Positions 46,610-58,020 of a DNA stretch of 64,000 bases are shown piece after piece; positions within the stretch are counted from its first letter, which is position 1, and every line of letters starts with the position of its first letter. This DNA comes from Parasponia andersonii (taxonomy: Eukaryota > Streptophyta > Magnoliopsida > Rosales > Cannabaceae): assembly GCA_002914805.1 (NCBI GenBank), contig JXTB01000025.1, positions 425,233 to 489,232 of the forward strand, read 5' to 3'. The translations under genes were made by a program, and so were the position numbers. The notes below the pieces were generated by a model. That model searched no databases and was not told the DNA's origin. It saw only the letters and a program-made list of their open reading frames with translations.

Positions 46610-48375
46610 CTAAGGCTCCACAATGATCTTCCCAGTAGCATGGCCATCAATACTCCTGGCCCAAGCATCTTCGGCCTTGTTCAGTGGATGCTTTGAGTCA
46701 ATAACTGTCTTCAGCTTTCCTTCCTTCACCAAATTAACAAGATATTCCAGGTTCTCACTCTTGGCAGTTAACAAAAGTGGCACCAACTGCTTAGAAGAGA
46801 AGGTAATTTTCTTTAGAGCAAAAGTCAGAAAGGCGGCTGGCCCGGGAGTAAGGTCGATAACCTTTCCATTCTTACTTAAATTCGGCTCAAAGGTTGACCA
46901 AGGAATGCCCGTTGTGCAGTGGATCACTGCATCATATTTTCTCCCAGATGGGCTTTTCAGAGCTGCCCCTTCCGGGGTCTTGTAGTCAAGCACCTCATCA
47001 GCACCTAAGCTCTTCACAAATTCAATGTTGCGAGCACCACAAGTGGCAGTAACATGTGTGTTTCCGAGCTTTGCTAATTGAACTGCATAGTGACCCACAC
47101 CACCGGATGCGGCAGTGACCAGAATGTTTGCCTCCTTACCAGTTCCATCAAGCTTGATCCCAGCAGCTTGAGTGAGGGCCTCGTGAGCTGTGAGACCTGC
47201 AATAGGTAAGCCTGCGGCTTCAGCTGCTGAAACTTCAGGTGGCCGGGCAACTGTCAAGCTCTCACCAGCAACAACATACTCAGCTAATCCACCTCCATTC
47301 TGTTATAACACAACATCACATTCAAAAAAATAAAGAAATCAATCCAAAATCTTATGTAGTCCCAGTTCACATCGACCTAAAATCACAATAAATCTTACCA
47401 AGGACATTCCCGAGACAAGACACGTTTCACGAGATGCGCCATATTAATCAATTAAAACAGGCTAATACTTGTTTTAGACTTCGAAAAGAGAGACTCTAGT
47501 TTCACCATGGAAAGGTGATTAAGGTCATCCTTCAGTTCTAGATCTACGAATTACTAGTCCCCTGCCAGAATGGCATTTTGAGGATGGCAATAGTGACTTG
47601 CTAAATGGCAAAAAACTTAGCTCACAAACAGCACTGAAAAACCATGTTCAAATTATTTTATTATAAATGTTTCCTAAGTCATCTTCATCGTCATCATCAT
47701 GATCATTGTTCAGAAAATAAACAAATAACTGCAAGTGGGAAATTTATATAAGCAGAAAATAAAACATAAAACACAGAATTAGAAGTTAGAACAGTGAGAG
47801 AGCTCACGGCATGGCCAACAGTAGCTACAACTTTGTCACCAGCCTTGAATTTACTCACTCCTTGTCCAACCTCTACTACTTCTCCAGCCACATCAGTACC
47901 TGTTCCACTACTAAATCTCATTATCCCCATCTTTGAACTATTCCAGTTAGTATTTATGCTATATATATAACAGAGATTAGATTGAAAGAATCGAAAGATG
48001 TTGTATAAGAAATAACTTATCCTTACCTGTGGCGTAAACTAATTAGTGTAAGAGAGAGAAAATTACCAGGTATATGGGGAAATTTGCGAGGGTAAATGGG
48101 GCGGATCAGGCCTTTCTGAATTTTCCAATCAACTGGATTTAGAGCAACTGCTTCCAATTTAACCAAAACCTCATTCTTCTTTGGGGTGGGTATTGGAACT
48201 TCAACATGCTGATGTTGTGAAAATTTTTTAAAAATTACAAATAAAAATTTTAAGAAAGATTAGGTAAAATTGATCATTAAAAAAATTAAATAAATAATAC
48301 CTTCAAACCAGCGGCTCCTCCGCCATAGCTATCGTAGAGAACCGCGTGAATAAGCTTCGCTGCCAAGGTCGCCAT
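46610..48375 (-). CDS. ceQORH-like quinone oxidoreductase, copy B
   Basis: Same family and four-exon structure as copy A: exons (minus) 48375-48301, 48208-48067, 47899-47808, 47299-46610, in phase, 332 aa, start MATLAAKLIHAVLYDSYGGG and end KIIVEP. The intron positions match A exactly, so the copies arose by DNA duplication and not retroposition. Key segments: IPGTDVAGEVVEVG, AASGGVG (166-172), LGADEVLDYKTPEG, IDGHATGKIIVEP. It is nearer to C than to A. Exon 3, intron 3 and the 5' part of exon 4 are almost identical to C, whereas the 3' part of exon 4 and the upstream exons differ. A Copia relic begins about 265 bp upstream of the start codon. Confidence 0.93.
46989..47840 (-). repeat. near-identical tract shared with copy C (52270-53121)
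   Basis: Over about 850 bp, including the entire 508-bp intron 3, I find essentially one difference (CTCGTG against CTGGTG, Glu to Gln). The flanks change at once. At the exon 3 side AGCCTTG reads GGCTTTG. On the exon 4 side about 25 changes occur in 280 bp. Offset between copies is exactly 5281. Confidence 0.9.
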
Positions 48376-48519
48376 TACCCAAAATTGATGATAAAGAGGG
48401 AGATGCACAGAGGATTTGGCGTTTTGTATTGTAAGTTGTAACCAAACCTTTGATGTGGGTAGAAACTAGGCACTAGAATTTAGGGAGGAGTACCAAAAGA
48501 AAATTAAATGACGAGAAAA

Positions 48520-48615
48520 GCCTAGACAAAGCCACAAAGGTAATCACTAATTACGGTGTCCACTTAAGAACCTGGACGGGAAAATGCACATTAGCACACG
48601 ACAAATGAAGTATAT
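48520..48615 (-). promoter_or_regulatory. upstream block conserved between copies B and C
   Basis: GTGTCCACTTAAGAAC(C/G)TGG followed by ACGGGAAAA and an AGCACAC.ACAAAT block is shared with 53770-53860 upstream of C, while the DNA between it and each start codon is more diverged. It marks the upstream limit of the duplicated block and may hold promoter elements. Confidence 0.6.
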
Positions 48616-48640
48616 GGACATCCTTACCCTCTAGTTTTTT

Positions 48641-49228
48641 TGTTGATGCACGTGAACAAGTAACCAGCCGTAATAGTAATAATAAAAAAGACTGTCGTAA
48701 AAATAACAGTGAAAAGAACGGTCGTAATAAAAATAGTAAAAAAAGGAAACTATAATAGCAATAGTACAATGTGATATTTTCATTATCTTTCAATGTCTAT
48801 AAATAGATGTTTTATTTCTTATTCGCTTCATCCCAAAACTTGGAACTATTTTAAGTTCTCTTCTTTTATTAAATATTTTCTTTTCTTTTTGTTTCTTCTT
48901 TCAAAGAGAGTAGAGTTTCTCTGTAAAAGATAAAGTTTCAAAAAGTAGTGGTGTAAGATGTGAATAAGAGAATACTTATAAGAAAGTGTTTAGGTGTATT
49001 GGAGTTGTTGGGTAGAAAAGAGAAAAATCTATATGATTGTAGAATCTTTTATATAATGAAATTCTTTTCTAAGAGATAATGTTTTTCTTCTGATTTGAGA
49101 GTTTTCCATTTAAATCCTTGTATTGTAAGATTAATTTCTATTATCTGTTATTATTTATCTATTATTCTAACATTTCTTTGAAGTGAAATCTTAATAGCGG
49201 TGAATCTAGGTTGGTCAGATTCTCAATA
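48641..49228 (+). repeat. 5' LTR of the Copia relic
   Basis: Starts TGTTGATGCACG and ends just before the primer-binding site. It includes a TATA-like CTATAAATAGATG near 48797. Confidence 0.7.
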
Positions 49229-49384
49229 AGTGGTATCCGAGCAGAATTCTTCGGTGTATTATAACTTAGTGTTATTCTAAGAATTTCTATGTAAGGAAGT
49301 TGTGTTCAAGTGGGAGCATTTGTACCCTTTAATCTTTCTTAGAAGTTTTCTTTGCAATTTTTTAAGCTAGAAGTGAAAAACAAG

Positions 49385-50160
49385 ATGTCAGGAAACAAAA
49401 TTTCAATACTGGTTAAAGCTGATGTTGAGAAATTTGATGGGAATATCAATTTTTGCTTATGGTAAATACAAGCCAAGAATTTATTGATTCAATCTGGATT
49501 GCATAAGGTTTTAAAAGGCAGATAGGCTTATGAGGGTAAAGATTCTGAGAAATCCAGTATGAGCAATGGTGGATGGGATGATCTGGATGAGAGAGCTGCA
49601 AGTACGATACGTATATATCTAGCCAAAAATGTCCTTCCAAATGTGCTTGGAATAACAATGGCCAAAAACCTCTAGAGAAAGCTTGAAGAATTATTTCAAG
49701 CGAAAGGTGTCTCAAATCGAGTGTACCTGAAAGAGCAGTTTCATACATTGGATATAAATGAACGTATGAAAATTTCTGATCATCTAAGTATCTTGAATGA
49801 TATCGTTTCTGAAATAGAGGTTATTGGAGTGAAAATAAAACATTGCGATTTATCTAGCCTCTTCCACTTTTCTACGAGCATATGAAATCTATTTTAGTAC
49901 ATGGGAAGGAGACTGTGATTTTTTCTAGAGGTCACAAGTAAACTTTTATCTGGAAAAAGAAGGTTAACAGGAGGTGGAAGTAATATTCTATCTGAAGGCT
50001 CAGCATTGGCAGTTGACACTAGGAAGAAAAACTCTATGAAAAAGAATATAATATGCTGAGGGTGTGGACAATATGGACACTTGAAAAGAAATTGTCGAAA
50101 AGGTAGAAGGAGTTCAGTTAAAAGCTCCAAATTTAATGATACGACAAATAATATCTCATA
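49385..50160 (+). pseudogene. Copia gag pseudogene (UBN2-type gag with CCHC knuckle)
   Basis: Begins MSGNKISILVKADVEKFDG, the usual start of Copia gag proteins, and continues with IQAKNLLIQSGLHKVL, AASTIRIYLAKNVLPNV, KLEELFQAKGVSNRVYLKEQ and DHLSILNDIVSEI, the family's ordered blocks. Near 50060-50100 GCGQYGHLKRNCRK is the CCHC zinc knuckle, but a stop codon (TGA) falls just before it. Stops replace Trp and other residues in several places, so no functional gag can be made. Confidence 0.8.
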
Positions 50161-50556
50161 TGATGGAGAAGATAATCTTGTCATTTGATCATGATATGTG
50201 CATCCTTATGGCATGCCGCTTATCTCCAAAGATGTCATGAAAGAGGATGTATCAGAATTAGCGGCAGCAAGTTTACACATAGACATTGGTTTGGCATTGA
50301 TATAAGGCATGTATTGAATGATGTCATGGTTGATAGACTGCGAGAGAAGCCAAATGTGAGAGTCAGCACCATAATTATCAACAAGGTTTTTTCGATATAA
50401 GCCGAGATGAAAATCTTAGAATTCGTCAATTCTAAGTAGTATACTCATATGGTGAATTATAATTGTCAGTAAAGATAATAATAGCAACGTAGACTATGAG
50501 ATGAGACGTATGTGAAGACATGATTGAAATCAAGTCTTCAAATAAGAGATTATTAA

Positions 50557-51100
50557 TGTGTGTGAATATGTGGACAGCTGTAATAGCAATAGTAAAAAAG
50601 GCAGTAGTAATAGCAATAATAAAAAGGTATAGCCATAATAGTAATAGTAAAAGATAGTATTCTCACTACTTTTTAAGGCTTATAAATAAAAGCTTCATTT
50701 CTTATTCTCTTCATCCCAAAACTTGGAAGTATTTCAAGTTCTCTCTTCTAATTAAATCATTTCTTTTATCTTTGTTTCTCCTTTCAAAGAGAATAGAGTT
50801 TATTTATGTAAGAGGAGGTCTCAAAGAGTGGCGGTATAAGATGTGAATGAGAAAATACTTGTGAGAAAGTATTTATGTGTATTGGGGTCATTGGGTAGAA
50901 AAGAGGGAAATCTATATGATTGTAGAATCTTTTCATATAGTAAAATTCTTTTACGAGAGACAGTGGTTTTTCTCCTGATTTGAGAGTTTTCCACTTAAAT
51001 TATTGTGTTGTGAGATTGGTTTCTATTTTTTATTATTCTGATATTTTTTTTGAAGTGAGATCCTGAGAACAGTAAATTTCGGTCGATTAGATTCCTAGCA
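50557..51100 (+). repeat. 3' LTR of the Copia relic
   Basis: Starts near TGTGTGTGAATATGTGGACA and ends GATTCCTAGCA; matches the 5' LTR as described for the whole element. Confidence 0.7.
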
Positions 51101-51159
51101 CTTTTATATAAATGTTGTTTCTGAATTTAAAGAATATGATTCGAATTTTGTATTAAACA

Positions 51160-51620
51160 CACTCTAATTATTTTTTACTATGAAAAGCAATACACGACAG
51201 ATAAGGAGTGTAGAGAATATTGATATAAGTACCTGCTACAATTTTTGGTGCATCTCACCTCGGTTCTCAAGATTTAATTATGTTCAATGATATGATTATT
51301 TGAGTTGAATCAAATTATTGAAAAAAAAATCTTTGGTTAATGCGGTTCTGGAACTTCTTTCGTAAACATCAAGCCTACTCGGTAGAAATATCAAATTTTG
51401 AGTTCTTTTAGATCACTGCATATAGATATGACTCCAATTCCAATTCTACTGTGGCATATCTGTTTTGGGATAAACAGAAGAACATGTTAGCTCAAAATTT
51501 AAACTTGGCCATAAGTTTGTAAGGAACCAAAATCAAAAAATAAAAATAAGAATACAGGGAAAATAGCATACAACACAGAGAAAAAACTCGACAAAAAAAA
51601 ATATTGAAAAAAAAAGGAAT
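51160..51620 (-). pseudogene. relic of an A-type oxidoreductase intron 1 (ghost gene A')
   Basis: Aligns collinearly with intron 1 of copy A (about 44200-44620). Shared are AGTACYTRCTACAAT, a CATCAAGCCTACTCGG block, AGTTCTTTTAGATCA, a GTGGCATAT/ATGGCATAT block, then GTTTGTAA.GAACCAAAA and AACTCGAC. The match stops just before where exon 1 of A would begin and is followed directly by the 3' flank of C. No exon sequence remains here. It is best read as the last trace of a second A gene from duplication of an A-B block. Confidence 0.7.
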
Positions 51621-51806
51621 GGAAAATTTCATCAAGAATTTCTTGGTAATACAGAATTTCGTTTGATTTTGTTTATTTCCAAGAACATGTCAAAACTTAA
51701 ATTGCATTAAGAAAAGCTGTGTAAGTACAAGCCCAAAATTTAATAGAAACAACACGCTCTTAAAATGCTTTAAGTCTTACTATATAACACTATACATGTA
51801 TACAAT

Positions 51807-53661
51807 TCACAGTATAACCATGTTCCTTCCACACCAAATCCGTTCAGATACATAATGTTTCCAATGGTGAGATATAATGTCCACTCTACTTAAGGCTTCC
51901 ACAACGATCTTCCCAGTAGCATGGCCATCAATACTCTTGGCCCAAGCATCTTCAGCCTTGCTCAATGGATGCTTTGAGTCAATCACTGTCTTCAGCTTTC
52001 CTTCCTTCACCAAATTAACAAGGTATTCCAGGTTCTCACTCTTGGGAGTTGCGAAAAGAGGCACCAACTTCTTGGAAGAGAAGGTAATTTTCTTCAGAGC
52101 AGAAGTCAGAAAGGTTGCTGGCCCGGGAGTAAGGTCGATAACCTTCCCGTTCTTACTCAGATTGGGCTCAAAGGTTGACCAAGGAATGCCCGTCGTGCAG
52201 TGGATCACCGCGTCATATTTCCTCCCAGAAGGGCTTTTCAGAGCTGCCCCTTCCGGGGTCTTGTAGTCGAGCACCTCATCAGCACCTAAGCTCTTCACAA
52301 ATTCAATGTTGCGAGCACCACAAGTGGCAGTAACATGTGTGTTTCCGAGCTTTGCTAATTGAACTGCATAGTGACCCACACCACCGGATGCGGCAGTGAC
52401 CAGAATGTTTGCCTCCTTACCAGTTCCATCAAGCTTGATCCCAGCAGCTTGAGTGAGGGCCTGGTGAGCTGTGAGACCTGCAATAGGTAAGCCTGCGGCT
52501 TCAGCTGCTGAAACTTCAGGTGGCCGGGCAACTGTCAAGCTCTCACCAGCAACAACATACTCAGCTAATCCACCTCCATTCTGTTATAACACAACATCAC
52601 ATTCAAAAAAATAAAGAAATCAATCCAAAATCTTATGTAGTCCCAGTTCACATCGACCTAAAATCACAATAAATCTTACCAAGGACATTCCCGAGACAAG
52701 ACACGTTTCACGAGATGCGCCATATTAATCAATTAAAACAGGCTAATACTTGTTTTAGACTTCGAAAAGAGAGACTCTAGTTTCACCATGGAAAGGTGAT
52801 TAAGGTCATCCTTCAGTTCTAGATCTACGAATTACTAGTCCCCTGCCAGAATGGCATTTTGAGGATGGCAATAGTGACTTGCTAAATGGCAAAAAACTTA
52901 GCTCACAAACAGCACTGAAAAACCATGTTCAAATTATTTTATTATAAATGTTTCCTAAGTCATCTTCATCGTCATCATCATGATCATTGTTCAGAAAATA
53001 AACAAATAACTGCAAGTGGGAAATTTATATAAGCAGAAAATAAAACATAAAACACAGAATTAGAAGTTAGAACAGTGAGAGAGCTCACGGCATGGCCAAC
53101 AGTAGCTACAACTTTGTCACCGGCTTTGAATTTACTCACTCCTTGTCCAACCTCTACTACTTCTCCAGCCACATCGGTACCTGTTCCACACTACTAAATC
53201 TTATTACTCCCATCTTTGTTTTGAACTCTTTTAACTGCTATTTTTATTATGTAAAGATTGCAAAAAATATTGGAACATATGCAATAAGAACTAACTTATT
53301 CTTACTTGTGGCATAAATGAATTAGTATTAGAGAAAGAAAATTACCAGGTATGTGGGGAAATTTGCGAGGGTAAATGAGGCGGACCACGCCTTTCTGAAT
53401 TTTCCAATCAAATGGATTTAGAGCAACTGCTTCCAATTTAACCAAAATCTCATTCCTCTTTGGGGTGGGGATTGGAACTTCCACATGCTGAAATTGTCAA
53501 AATTAAAAAATTAGAAATAAAATTGTGATGAAAGAGTAGGAAAAATTGAGAATTTTTTTTAAAAAAAAAAAAAAAAAGATTAATACCTTTAAAGCAGCGG
53601 CTCCTCCGCCATAGCAATCGTACCTAACCGCCTGAATAAGCTTCGCTGCCAAGGTTGCCGT
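51807..53661 (-). pseudogene. ceQORH-like copy C, start codon and stop both altered
   Basis: Four exons as in A and B: 53661-53587, 53487-53346, 53180-53089, 52580-51807 (minus), with splice sites and frame intact throughout. Where B has ATGGCGACC, C has ACGGCAACC (53661-53659), so the start codon is ACG. Upstream, an in-frame TAA comes before any ATG, and I find no in-frame ATG in exons 1 to 3. At the 3' end one inserted base (B GAGCCTTAG, C GAAGCCTTAAG) removes the normal stop and adds about 27 residues, ending near VIL. Read from ACG it would be 360 aa with the AASGGVG cofactor motif kept. It is either a young pseudogene or a gene using a non-AUG start. Exons 3-4 have been overwritten by, or donated to, copy B. 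Confidence 0.8.
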
Positions 53662-56600
53662 TACCCAAAATGTAGACAATAAAGAGAAAGATTTGGAAGA
53701 TTTGGAGTTGGTACAAACTACAAAGTAGATTTTAGAGAAAGAGTACCACAAAATTTAAATGACCAAAATAGCCCAGATAAGGTAATTACAGTGTCCACTT
53801 AAGAACGTGGACGGGAAAACGTACTTAAGCACACAACAAATCAAAGGATATAGACCCTTAGCCGTTTTTTCCTTTTGAATGTTGTTTTTTTAAACGTCTA
53901 CGTAATTAGTTTTAAACATTTTCCCAAAAAAAAAAAAAAAGTACTGAAATTCTGCAAGAAAATTCTTCTTGTCAAGCAAGCAAAAACAGAAGAATCTTCT
54001 TCTTTTCTATTTAAAAACATTTTCTTGTGTAAAAAGTCTTCCTTATGGTTGCTGAAATTCATGTTGGATTTTTGAAGATCTTGGTCCAATCCAGATTCAC
54101 GATGGCGTAAATTATATAGCATTGAACTAAGTCAATACGACTATTCGACAATACTACAATACGACTATGTCGTCACCCCTGTATAGATAGTAGTGTTTAG
54201 AAATATACTAACTTTTTTTATTTATAAATTTACACTCAAAAGAAAAAAAAAAAAAAAGAAATTTACACTATATACGACAGTTAATGTCCATTAATGATAA
54301 TTTTTTTCTTTAATATTTCTTCAAGATAAAAGGTCATCTTTCAATGAAATTATTTTCTAAAAAGAAATCTCCTTTGCACATTTTTTTTTTTTAATGAACT
54401 TAACTAATAACATTCATTTATTATAAATTAAATGAAAATATTTAATACTACTAAATTCTCACTCACCTTATTATAAATAATAAACTTTCATGTCTATCAT
54501 TTGACACGTTATTTTACGAAAATTACTTAAAACTCTAACGATCTTAACCGTGGCTGAATGTGTTCAACCATAGTCGAGCGCAAAATCAGATAAAAAAATA
54601 AACTCTAAGTATCAAGTGTCCAAAAGGATCTTTTAAGTATATGTATATATGGCAGTCCTGCATTGATTTGTCGGAATTTTCTAGACTATCTTGGACACCA
54701 TTACGTGATTTTTTTTTTTTTTTAAACACCATCTTGTTGATGAATATAATTTATTTTCTATGGGTTAATATTGGATTCCAATACCTGTAATTTGATTGGA
54801 AAAATGGTATTTTTCAAAACTTAAAAAAAAATATTATTTTTCTAAGTCAATCAGGCATTTTTTTAAAATTCACCCCGTCCGAAATTTTCAATTTTGGGTA
54901 CTTTGGGCTGGAATTTTGTAAGAAGGCCAATCCCAAATGTCAACGAAAACAGTAGGAATATGGGCATGCGTGGGAGTATTGTAGACTAAAATGACTTTTT
55001 TAGAATTATTTTGAAAAATAACTATTCCAAGAGTGTCACAATTTTTAGGGATTTTTATTCATGAGTAGTAACTTTAAAAAACTGAATTAGCTTTATATCA
55101 ATTTTCTTTATCCGAAAAAAAACCTAAAATTGCTACGAATCTAATAAAATTATCGAAAATTGCTAATATCGGCCTAAATTCCTCCAATTTTTTCAGTGAT
55201 GGCCGATGTATCACAATATTAGTAATGAGGTCACAACATTAATAACGAGAGTAGTTGTTGTATGTGTAACTATAAATTTACGACTTTTGTATGATCAATC
55301 AGCAATCACTAATATAATAATTACTTGTTATACACTCTTAGGAAAATTGTATTTCAAAATAATCTTAGAAAAGTTACTTTTTGTTCAAATTACTCTAAAC
55401 AAGTTCATCCCCAAAATCATAGTATTTTTAAGCTTTAAAAAAAATGTCATTTTTCACCTTATTTTAAGAAATGACATTTTTTTGACCTATTTAATAAATG
55501 TCTGTTTTGTTTTTTTCCTCGAATTATTAGCATTGTAGAGTTTTACCATGGACTATTTTTTGTTGTATAATTCAAATGTTTAAAGACTGGTCCTTTGGTT
55601 ACTTAAAGTCAATAAATAAATGGAATAGACGACGTTCAACCCTTTATTTTCATAAAACCCGAAAGCATCCCACTAATTTCTTAAACTATAAAAAAAAATG
55701 GCCATCCTCCTTTTTTTGGTCAAAATGTTTGACTAAACTCTTCTTAAATGACAATAATACCCTTATGATATTGATATCCAAACAACTTTATCTTTTTTAC
55801 TAAAAAATTATTTAAATATTATTGCCAAAAAATAATTATCTAACATTTTTCTATAATCTAAAAAAAGCGATTTTAAAAAAGTAAAAATAAAAGAAACTAA
55901 GGTGAACCCAATAAAATAACTTGAGGTTTAGGTATTCTGCAATTTAAACTTTGAATTATAGACTTTACAAAATAATACGATGAGATTAAGAGTTTTTGAA
56001 AATTGATACTATGTACTATTTTTTGAATAATTTTAAGAAATAAAAGACAAATATTCCCTCAAAATTAATGAGATAATAAGGATTAATATAATTTTGATAG
56101 ATGATAGTATTATTTTTTTTCGTTACTAAAATTGGTAAAAAAGTAATTATTGGGTCTCAATTTTCAAAAATTCTTAATATTAGGATATTATTTTGTAGAA
56201 TTTAAACTTCAATTTTAAATTATAGAATAGTCAAACTTCATTTTTTTTTTTTTTTTTGCAGTTTATCTAAGAAACTGATTAGATATGGAAGTATTTAATA
56301 ATAAGTTTTAGAAATATATGTAAGGATATTTTAGACATTTTGTATCTCAAGTTTGACCAAAAAAAAAGTAGATGGGGTATACTTTTTTCCTGTTTTGAAA
56401 AGCATAAATGATTTTTTTGGGTTTTAGAAGTACAAAGGGTCAATTTTAGTATTTAGCTACAACAATTAGGATGTTTTTGACATTATATATAGTTAACTTA
56501 GGAAATAAATAAAACAAAGTTTAAATTTCAAAAATTTCAATCAGGTTGGACAGGTTACATCGCCCACCCAATGAAATACAGATTATATTTTTGCATCCTG

Positions 56601-57600
56601 AAACCTGCCCAATTTTAGAATTTTAAGTTCGCAAGCTGACTAATAAATTAGTCAAGTTAGTCGGGTTAACCCGTTTTAGGATTTATAAGTATAATTTTAG
56701 TGTTTTGTTTACTCTTTTTCCATAATTGTTTGACTTTTATATAATATATGTTAAAAAAATAAATTAAAAGCTAAGAATAAATCTAATTTGTTCGGGTCAG
56801 GTTATATTAGGTAGGTTGTCAGAAATGTTCAACTTGACCATTGTAACTTCGAGTTGTTATTTATTAACACGAACTCAACTCAGATTAGCTTCTAATCGAG
56901 TTGTTCAGAATATTCGAATTGGGTTAATCATGTAAAAATACCCTTATTTTTAACTTTTTTTTTGCAAAAAAGTATCATATCTTTTGAATGTCTACAAATT
57001 AATAATCTCACTTTTAAAATTCTACAAATTAATATTATCATAATTACGATTTCTATAAATTAATACTCTCACATTTACAATTTTTATAAATTAATACCCT
57101 CAGTTTTTGTTTTCTTTGTATATTTATACCATGAGTATTAACTTATTAAAAATGTTTAGATATTAGTATATTATTAAAAATTATTTCATAACTACTTTTT
57201 TTTGGTTAATTACTAAAAAAACACAATATTTTTTTACCTCTTATTCTCATTTTTTACTTTTCCTTTTAAATTAACAGTGAAATAAGCTAACTACAAATAT
57301 TTTTCAGAAATTTTATTATTATTTAATGAGTTTTAATTAAGTTGATGATGACTACTATCATCTTTTTATTATTAAAATCAACTAATTATGTATTAAAGTT
57401 ATAAATTTATAGGAATTTTAAATATTAAGATATTAATTTGTAGAATTCAAAAATGAAGATATTATTTTTCAGAAATTCAAAAACTAAGTATTATTTTATA
57501 GAATTTAAAAAATAAAAGTATTATTTGAAGACATTCAAAAATCATGATTTTTTTTTTTTGCAAAAAATTTGAAATTCAGGATTTATGCGCTTCTCTCTCT
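53662..57600. other. long AT-rich spacer
   Basis: 53770-53860 is the upstream block shared with copy B. The remainder has many homopolymer runs and low-complexity open frames (for example 55206-55538, 55576-55803) that I do not regard as genes. About 56530-56940 contains CGGGTTAACCCG and GTTCGGGTCAGGTTATATTA motifs resembling the dispersed repeat inside 33530-34090. Confidence 0.55.
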
Positions 57601-57614
57601 CCCTTCTATGCTCT

Positions 57615-57765
57615 AATGGTAATTTTTTTCAAGTTTCTCTATTGCAACAACCTAGGAATCAACCAACCAATTGAATCGTTCAAATCCAATGGTAGCTTTT
57701 TTCAAGTATCTCTATTGCAACAAACTACTGATCAACCAACCAATTGAATCGTTCGAATCCAAATA
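57615..57765. repeat. two-copy tandem repeat, unit about 72 bp
   Basis: Two copies of GGTA(A/G).TTTTTTCAAGT followed by TCTCTATTGCAACAA, ATCAACCAACCAATTGAATC and GTTC(A/G)AATCCAA, differing at a few sites. Confidence 0.85.
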
Positions 57766-57845
57766 ATATCTACTTAGCAAAACTCTATTAAAATATATAT
57801 TATATCTCAACAAAGAATGTGTTGTTACCCATAAAAGAAGAATAA

Positions 57846-58020
57846 TGCTATAGGGTGCTATGATGTCTAGCACCACAATGATATGTTAGTTTGTTGCTAG
57901 TTAATCATAATTATAATTCAGATAGAGTTCAGATAAAGTACAACTTATTAATTAAATCATTCAATAACAAACAAATATGTTATTATGGTACTAAGCACCA
58001 CTAGTATCCTATAGTATTGT
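57846..58020. mobile_element. small MITE with terminal inverted repeats
   Basis: Left end AATGCTATAGGGTGCTA and right end GTATCCTATAGTATT are inverted repeats; inner blocks CTAGCACCACAATGATATGTTAGTTTGTT and ATGTTATTATGGTACTAAGCACCAC also pair. About 175 bp, non-coding. Confidence 0.65.

Larger units (their letters stand above)
48641..51100 (+). mobile_element. Copia-type retrotransposon with two LTRs and a gag relic only
   Basis: The LTRs are about 48641-49228 and 50557-51100. They share CTTCATCCCAAAACTTGGAA, GTTCTCTCTTCT-like and GTTTC(T)CTTTCAAAGAGA blocks, TCTATATGATTGTAGAATCT and GATTTGAGAGTTTTCCA. At 49231-49242 TGGTATCCGAGC matches the initiator-tRNA-Met primer-binding site TGGTATCAGAGC at 11 of 12. 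The interior is only about 1.3 kb and encodes gag remains; no protease, integrase or reverse transcriptase is visible. The LTRs differ by many substitutions and indels, so insertion was old. A target duplication was not clear (T-rich left flank, CTTTT right). Confidence 0.8.

Noticed and set aside
48551-48793. 80-codon minus-strand open frame beside the Copia LTR
   Set aside because: Translation of an (RTAATA)-rich LTR start; poly-Leu/Phe composition shows it is simple sequence.
55206-55803. Open frames of 110 and 75 codons in the right-hand desert
   Set aside because: Low-complexity AT-rich translations without homology, promoter or introns.
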